Assembly: GCA_029571425.1 (NCBI GenBank)
Contig: JAKPSR010000260.1
Span: 1-16,525 of the forward strand
Origin: Spirochaetota bacterium
GTDB lineage: Bacteria > Spirochaetota > Spirochaetia > Treponematales > Treponemataceae
Length of the DNA stretch: 16,525 bases
Direction of reading: 5' to 3'
The notes under the pieces are model-generated. The model was not told where the DNA came from and made no database searches. It was given only the letters and a program-made list of their open reading frames with translations. The position numbers and the translations under genes are program-made. This document shows positions 14,618 through 16,525 of this stretch, piece after piece; the stretch's first letter is position 1; each line of letters starts with the position of its first letter.

Positions 14618-15940
14618 CTAAAAGTGCAGGATGAGCAGACGAGATCCGCGCTTTGGGTTCCATTTTTCCCGTCGATTCAGTGGTAAAAGGGAAATATCGG
14701 CAGATTTGAACCCAAAGCGCTCAAACCAGTCGGCGGTTTGCGTCGTCAAGACGAATACCGAGGCGAAGCCCGCGTCGCGGGCGCGTTGAATCAGCAAGTC
14801 CATCAGTTTCGGCCCGATTCCCATATGCGCATACGCCTCGTCCACGGCGATAGCCGCGATCTCGGCCATCCCCTCGGGATACGCATGCAGGGCGCCGCAC
14901 GCGCGAATGCCGCCGTCGATCTCGTATACGGCGTAATCGGGGCACCGGGACTCAAGATCCTCCGGGGTGCGCGGCAGAAGTATGCCACGTTCGACGAAGG
15001 GGTTCATCAGCGATAGGACGGCCGGGATGTCGTCCTTTTGCATCGGCCTGAACGACCCGTAATCGCTTCGGTAGATCATCGTTCCCATGCCGAGGTCGGA
15101 GAATATCTCCGCCGGGATGACCCCATCGACGTCCCCATCGAGGATGTGCGCCCGGGTTACTCCGCGCTCGCACGCCTCTTTCCCCTGACGAAGGAGATCC
15201 GCCAACTCGACGGAGGGGCAATTCGGGTGGTCGGCGCCGCGGTTCATCTCGATGAACTCGTCGATGTCCTCGACCGATATAGCGGCCATACGGCCCTCGG
15301 GGGAAAGGGACGCGCCGCTCGGCATCTTGTAATCCTCAAGAGAGATCGTCGCGCCCGAGCCGATGAAAAAGAGCTTTTCCGCCTTCAGCGCGACCGCGGC
15401 CGCGACGGCGAGCTCTGTCGAGGAGATATTGTACGGTTTACCGGTCGCCGACCATCCGACGCAGGGGATGATCGGGATGAAGCCGTCGTCCATCGCGCGC
15501 GCGAGCGCCTCGATCTGCACCCTCTCGACGACCCCGGCGCTTCCGTAGTCCGTCCCGCCGACGACGCCGCGCCCGCGGGCGCGTACCCAATTTCCGATCA
15601 CGGCGGTGAGTCGTTCGGCGGAGAATCGGGTCATGATGCGGTTTGAGATGTCGAAGGCCGCCATCTTGATGAAATCCATCCCCTCCTCGTCGGTGACCCG
15701 TATCCCGTCCTGGAATTTCCACGCGACTCCGTAGGCGTCGAGGACCTTCGAGATGTGGGCCTGGGCGCCGGGCACGACGACGATGCGAAGCCCGGTCTCG
15801 TAAAGGAGGGCGAGGTCGTGTATGTGGGAGGCAAATAGGGAGGAGTCGACGACGTCGTCGTCGAGGCGGATCACGATCGTCGAGCCCTTGAATCTCCTGA
15901 TATAGCGGATGACGTCTCGGACCCGTTCGGTTTGCATCAT
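14618..15940 (-). CDS. argA: N-acetylglutamate synthase (classical ArgA)
   Basis: ArgA transfers acetyl from acetyl-CoA to glutamate, the first step of arginine synthesis, and its product also activates CPS I-type enzymes in animals. The 440 residues match E. coli ArgA in length and order: an amino-acid-kinase-like domain (1-290), in which the kinase GG is replaced by DD (27-28), then a GNAT domain (295-440). Highly similar blocks include LRIVVVPGAQ (51-60), IRVTD (80-84), LKAEK (185-189), FVLTTQTADWFERFGF (396-411) and the RGSRLLI end. The start at 15940 (ATGATG) is preferred over the ATG at 16033, which lies across the promoter. The -10 ends 6 bases before 15940 and no ribosome site is seen. 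It diverges from the his operon. Confidence 0.93.
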   Translation of the reverse strand: MMQTERVRDVIRYIRRFKGSTIVIRLDDDVVDSSLFASHIHDLALLYETGLRIVVVPGAQAHISKVLDAYGVAWKFQDGIRVTDEEGMDFIKMAAFDISNRIMTRFSAERLTAVIGNWVRARGRGVVGGTDYGSAGVVERVQIEALARAMDDGFIPIIPCVGWSATGKPYNISSTELAVAAAVALKAEKLFFIGSGATISLEDYKMPSGASLSPEGRMAAISVEDIDEFIEMNRGADHPNCPSVELADLLRQGKEACERGVTRAHILDGDVDGVIPAEIFSDLGMGTMIYRSDYGSFRPMQKDDIPAVLSLMNPFVERGILLPRTPEDLESRCPDYAVYEIDGGIRACGALHAYPEGMAEIAAIAVDEAYAHMGIGPKLMDLLIQRARDAGFASVFVLTTQTADWFERFGFKSADISLLPLNRREKWNPKRGSRLLILHF

Positions 15941-15946
15941 GGGGCA

Positions 15947-15975
15947 ATGGTACGCGAGATGCCAGGGGTTGTCAA
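15947..15975 (-). promoter_or_regulatory. argA: argA promoter
   Basis: On the minus strand TTGACA (15975-15970, consensus) and TACCAT (15952-15947) are 17 bases apart. The -10 ends 6 bases before the ATG, so the start point is predicted at the start codon itself. Confidence 0.7.
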
Positions 15976-15985
15976 ATGCGTTTAC

Positions 15986-16015
15986 TTGACACCCCGCGAC
16001 CATACGTGGTTTACT
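15986..16015 (+). promoter_or_regulatory. his operon promoter
   Basis: TTGACA (15986-15991, consensus) and TTTACT (16010-16015) are 18 bases apart, with TG (16007-16008) giving an extended -10. The start is expected near 16022, two bases before the leader-peptide ATG. Its -35 faces away from the argA -35, 10 bases apart. Confidence 0.65.
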
Positions 16016-16023
16016 CAAACGCG

Positions 16024-16083
16024 ATGAACGCACGCACGACGCACCACCATTTCCACCATCTCCCCCATTCGATCCCGGGCTGA
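16024..16083 (+). CDS. hisL: his operon leader peptide
   Basis: The 19-residue reading frame MNARTTHHHFHHLPHSIPG ends at TGA and has six His, three of them consecutive. His codons lie at 16042-16050, 16054-16059 and 16066-16068. It sits between a promoter and a terminator hairpin directly before hisG, the layout of his attenuation in Proteobacteria. Its role is to measure charged tRNA-His: ribosomes stall at the His codons when histidine is scarce. No Shine-Dalgarno sequence precedes it, and the predicted start point leaves only about two bases upstream of the ATG. Confidence 0.88.
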   Translation: MNARTTHHHFHHLPHSIPG

Positions 16084-16152
16084 TCGGTCGGCGATGTCGC
16101 GCTTATATAACGACCGCTGAGCCGGGAAACCCGGGCTCGGCGGTTTTTTTTT
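16074..16152 (+). terminator. his attenuator: antiterminator and rho-independent terminator
   Basis: Terminator: 16113-16126 pairs with 16130-16144 (14 bp, one bulged G, one G-U) around AAA, followed by nine Ts (16144-16152). Antiterminator: CCCGGGCT (16074-16081) pairs with AGCCGGG (16120-16126, one bulge) and CGGTCG (16085-16090) pairs with CGACCG (16111-16116), which uses the terminator's 5' arm. The two forms exclude each other. A ribosome at the leader stop codon (16081-16083) would cover the antiterminator strand and allow termination. A ribosome stalled on the early His codons would leave it free. Confidence 0.85.
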
Positions 16153-16153
16153 A

Positions 16154-16187
16154 CGCCGGAGGTCGCTTAAGGGCGCCCCGTCCGGCG
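16154..16187 (+). repeat. Second hairpin between the attenuator and hisG
   Basis: CGCCGGA (16154-16160) and TCCGGCG (16181-16187) pair perfectly, with a palindromic GGGCGCCC (16171-16178) in the loop. No T-run follows. It may stabilise the hisG mRNA, or be incidental in GC-rich DNA. Confidence 0.35.
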
Positions 16188-16219
16188 GCCGATACTATAT
16201 ACGTTACGGAGGATCTCGC

Positions 16220-16525
16220 ATGGATAAGCTCAGGATTTTGCTGCCGAAGGGGCGGATTTACGACAACGTCAACGCGCTCTTCGCCGACGCCGGGATCGGC
16301 ATTTACCTGCCCGAACGCGCCTACCGCCCGACGGTCAACCAGGACGACCTCGAGGCGAAGGTGATGAAGCCCCAGAACATCGGCAAGCTACTCGAGCTTG
16401 GCGCCCACGACGTCGGGTTTACCGGCGTCGACTGGATACGGGAAACCGGCGCCGACGTCGTCGAGATCCTCGACCTCGGCTTCGACAGGGTCCGGATCGT
16501 CGCCGCCGTTCCCGCCGAGATCGAC
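16220..16525 (+). CDS. hisG: ATP phosphoribosyltransferase, N-terminal part (runs off the window)
   Basis: HisG joins ATP and PRPP in the first step of histidine synthesis and is inhibited by histidine. The visible 102 residues start MDKLRILLPKGRIYDNV, matching the LxxALPKGR opening of HisG, and continue with VMKPQNIGKLLELGAHDVGFTGVDWI, equivalent to the family's motif for phosphate binding and GxxDxGxxGxD. The 3' end lies outside the window, so short or long form cannot be decided. GGAGG lies 7 bases before the ATG. Expression is governed by the attenuator upstream. Confidence 0.93.
   Translation, partial: MDKLRILLPKGRIYDNVNALFADAGIGIYLPERAYRPTVNQDDLEAKVMKPQNIGKLLELGAHDVGFTGVDWIRETGADVVEILDLGFDRVRIVAAVPAEID

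Noticed and set aside
1..16525. CRISPR array, tRNA, rRNA, insertion sequence or attachment site
   Set aside because: No regularly spaced repeats, cloverleaf or CCA-ended tRNA-like sequence, transposase frame or terminal inverted repeats were found by eye.

Overview
The window is a GC-rich bacterial chromosome segment, densely packed, with intergenic gaps mostly under 100 bases. No rRNA, tRNA, CRISPR array, insertion sequence or phage gene is visible. The host cannot be named from sequence alone. A six-helix chemoreceptor, a FeoB-associated Cys-rich mini-protein, a LiaF-like protein and a CarB resembling the Bacteroidota/eukaryote type together suggest a Spirochaetota-like lineage, but this is a tentative inference.

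Layout. 1-835: 3' part of an ankyrin-repeat gene (+). 944-1795: FMN-dependent alpha-hydroxy-acid oxidase relative with a Cys-rich N-terminus (+). 4452-1852: chemoreceptor plus LiaF-like membrane protein operon (-), ending at a clear terminator. 5071-4496: unrecognised protein (-), divergent from a metallophosphoesterase and endonuclease III pair (+, 5113-6516). 6611-6754: a 47-residue FeoB-associated-type protein behind a 28-bp palindromic operator, followed by ppnP and a YgjV-GNAT fusion (+). 10105-7788: MATE exporter and arginase with overlapping start and stop codons (-). 14513-10228: carA-carB with overlapping codons (-), ending at a strong terminator. 15940-14618: argA (-). 16024-16525: a previously unlisted his leader peptide, its attenuator and the start of hisG (+).

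Two results stand out. First, upstream of hisG there is a complete ribosome-mediated attenuator: a 19-residue leader peptide with six His codons, a 14-bp terminator with nine Ts, and an alternative antiterminator in which the end of the leader gene mimics the terminator's 3' arm. Second, the carA-carB pair is intact as reading frames but has lost key catalytic residues. CarA lacks the glutaminase Cys and His. CarB lacks the Gly-rich loop and two metal ligands of its N-terminal (bicarbonate-phosphorylating) ATP-grasp half, while its C-terminal (carbamate-phosphorylating) half is intact. It sits beside argA, which makes N-acetylglutamate, and near an arginase. This recalls the ammonia-dependent carbamoyl-phosphate branch of the urea cycle or a carbamate-kinase-like enzyme.

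A third theme is gene expression. Several promoter-proximal genes (chemoreceptor, argA, phosphoesterase, MATE, his leader) have a -10 hexamer only 6-10 bases before the ATG and no Shine-Dalgarno sequence, which predicts leaderless or nearly leaderless mRNAs. Internal operon genes, carA, ppnP and the Cys-rich gene mostly have purine-rich ribosome sites.
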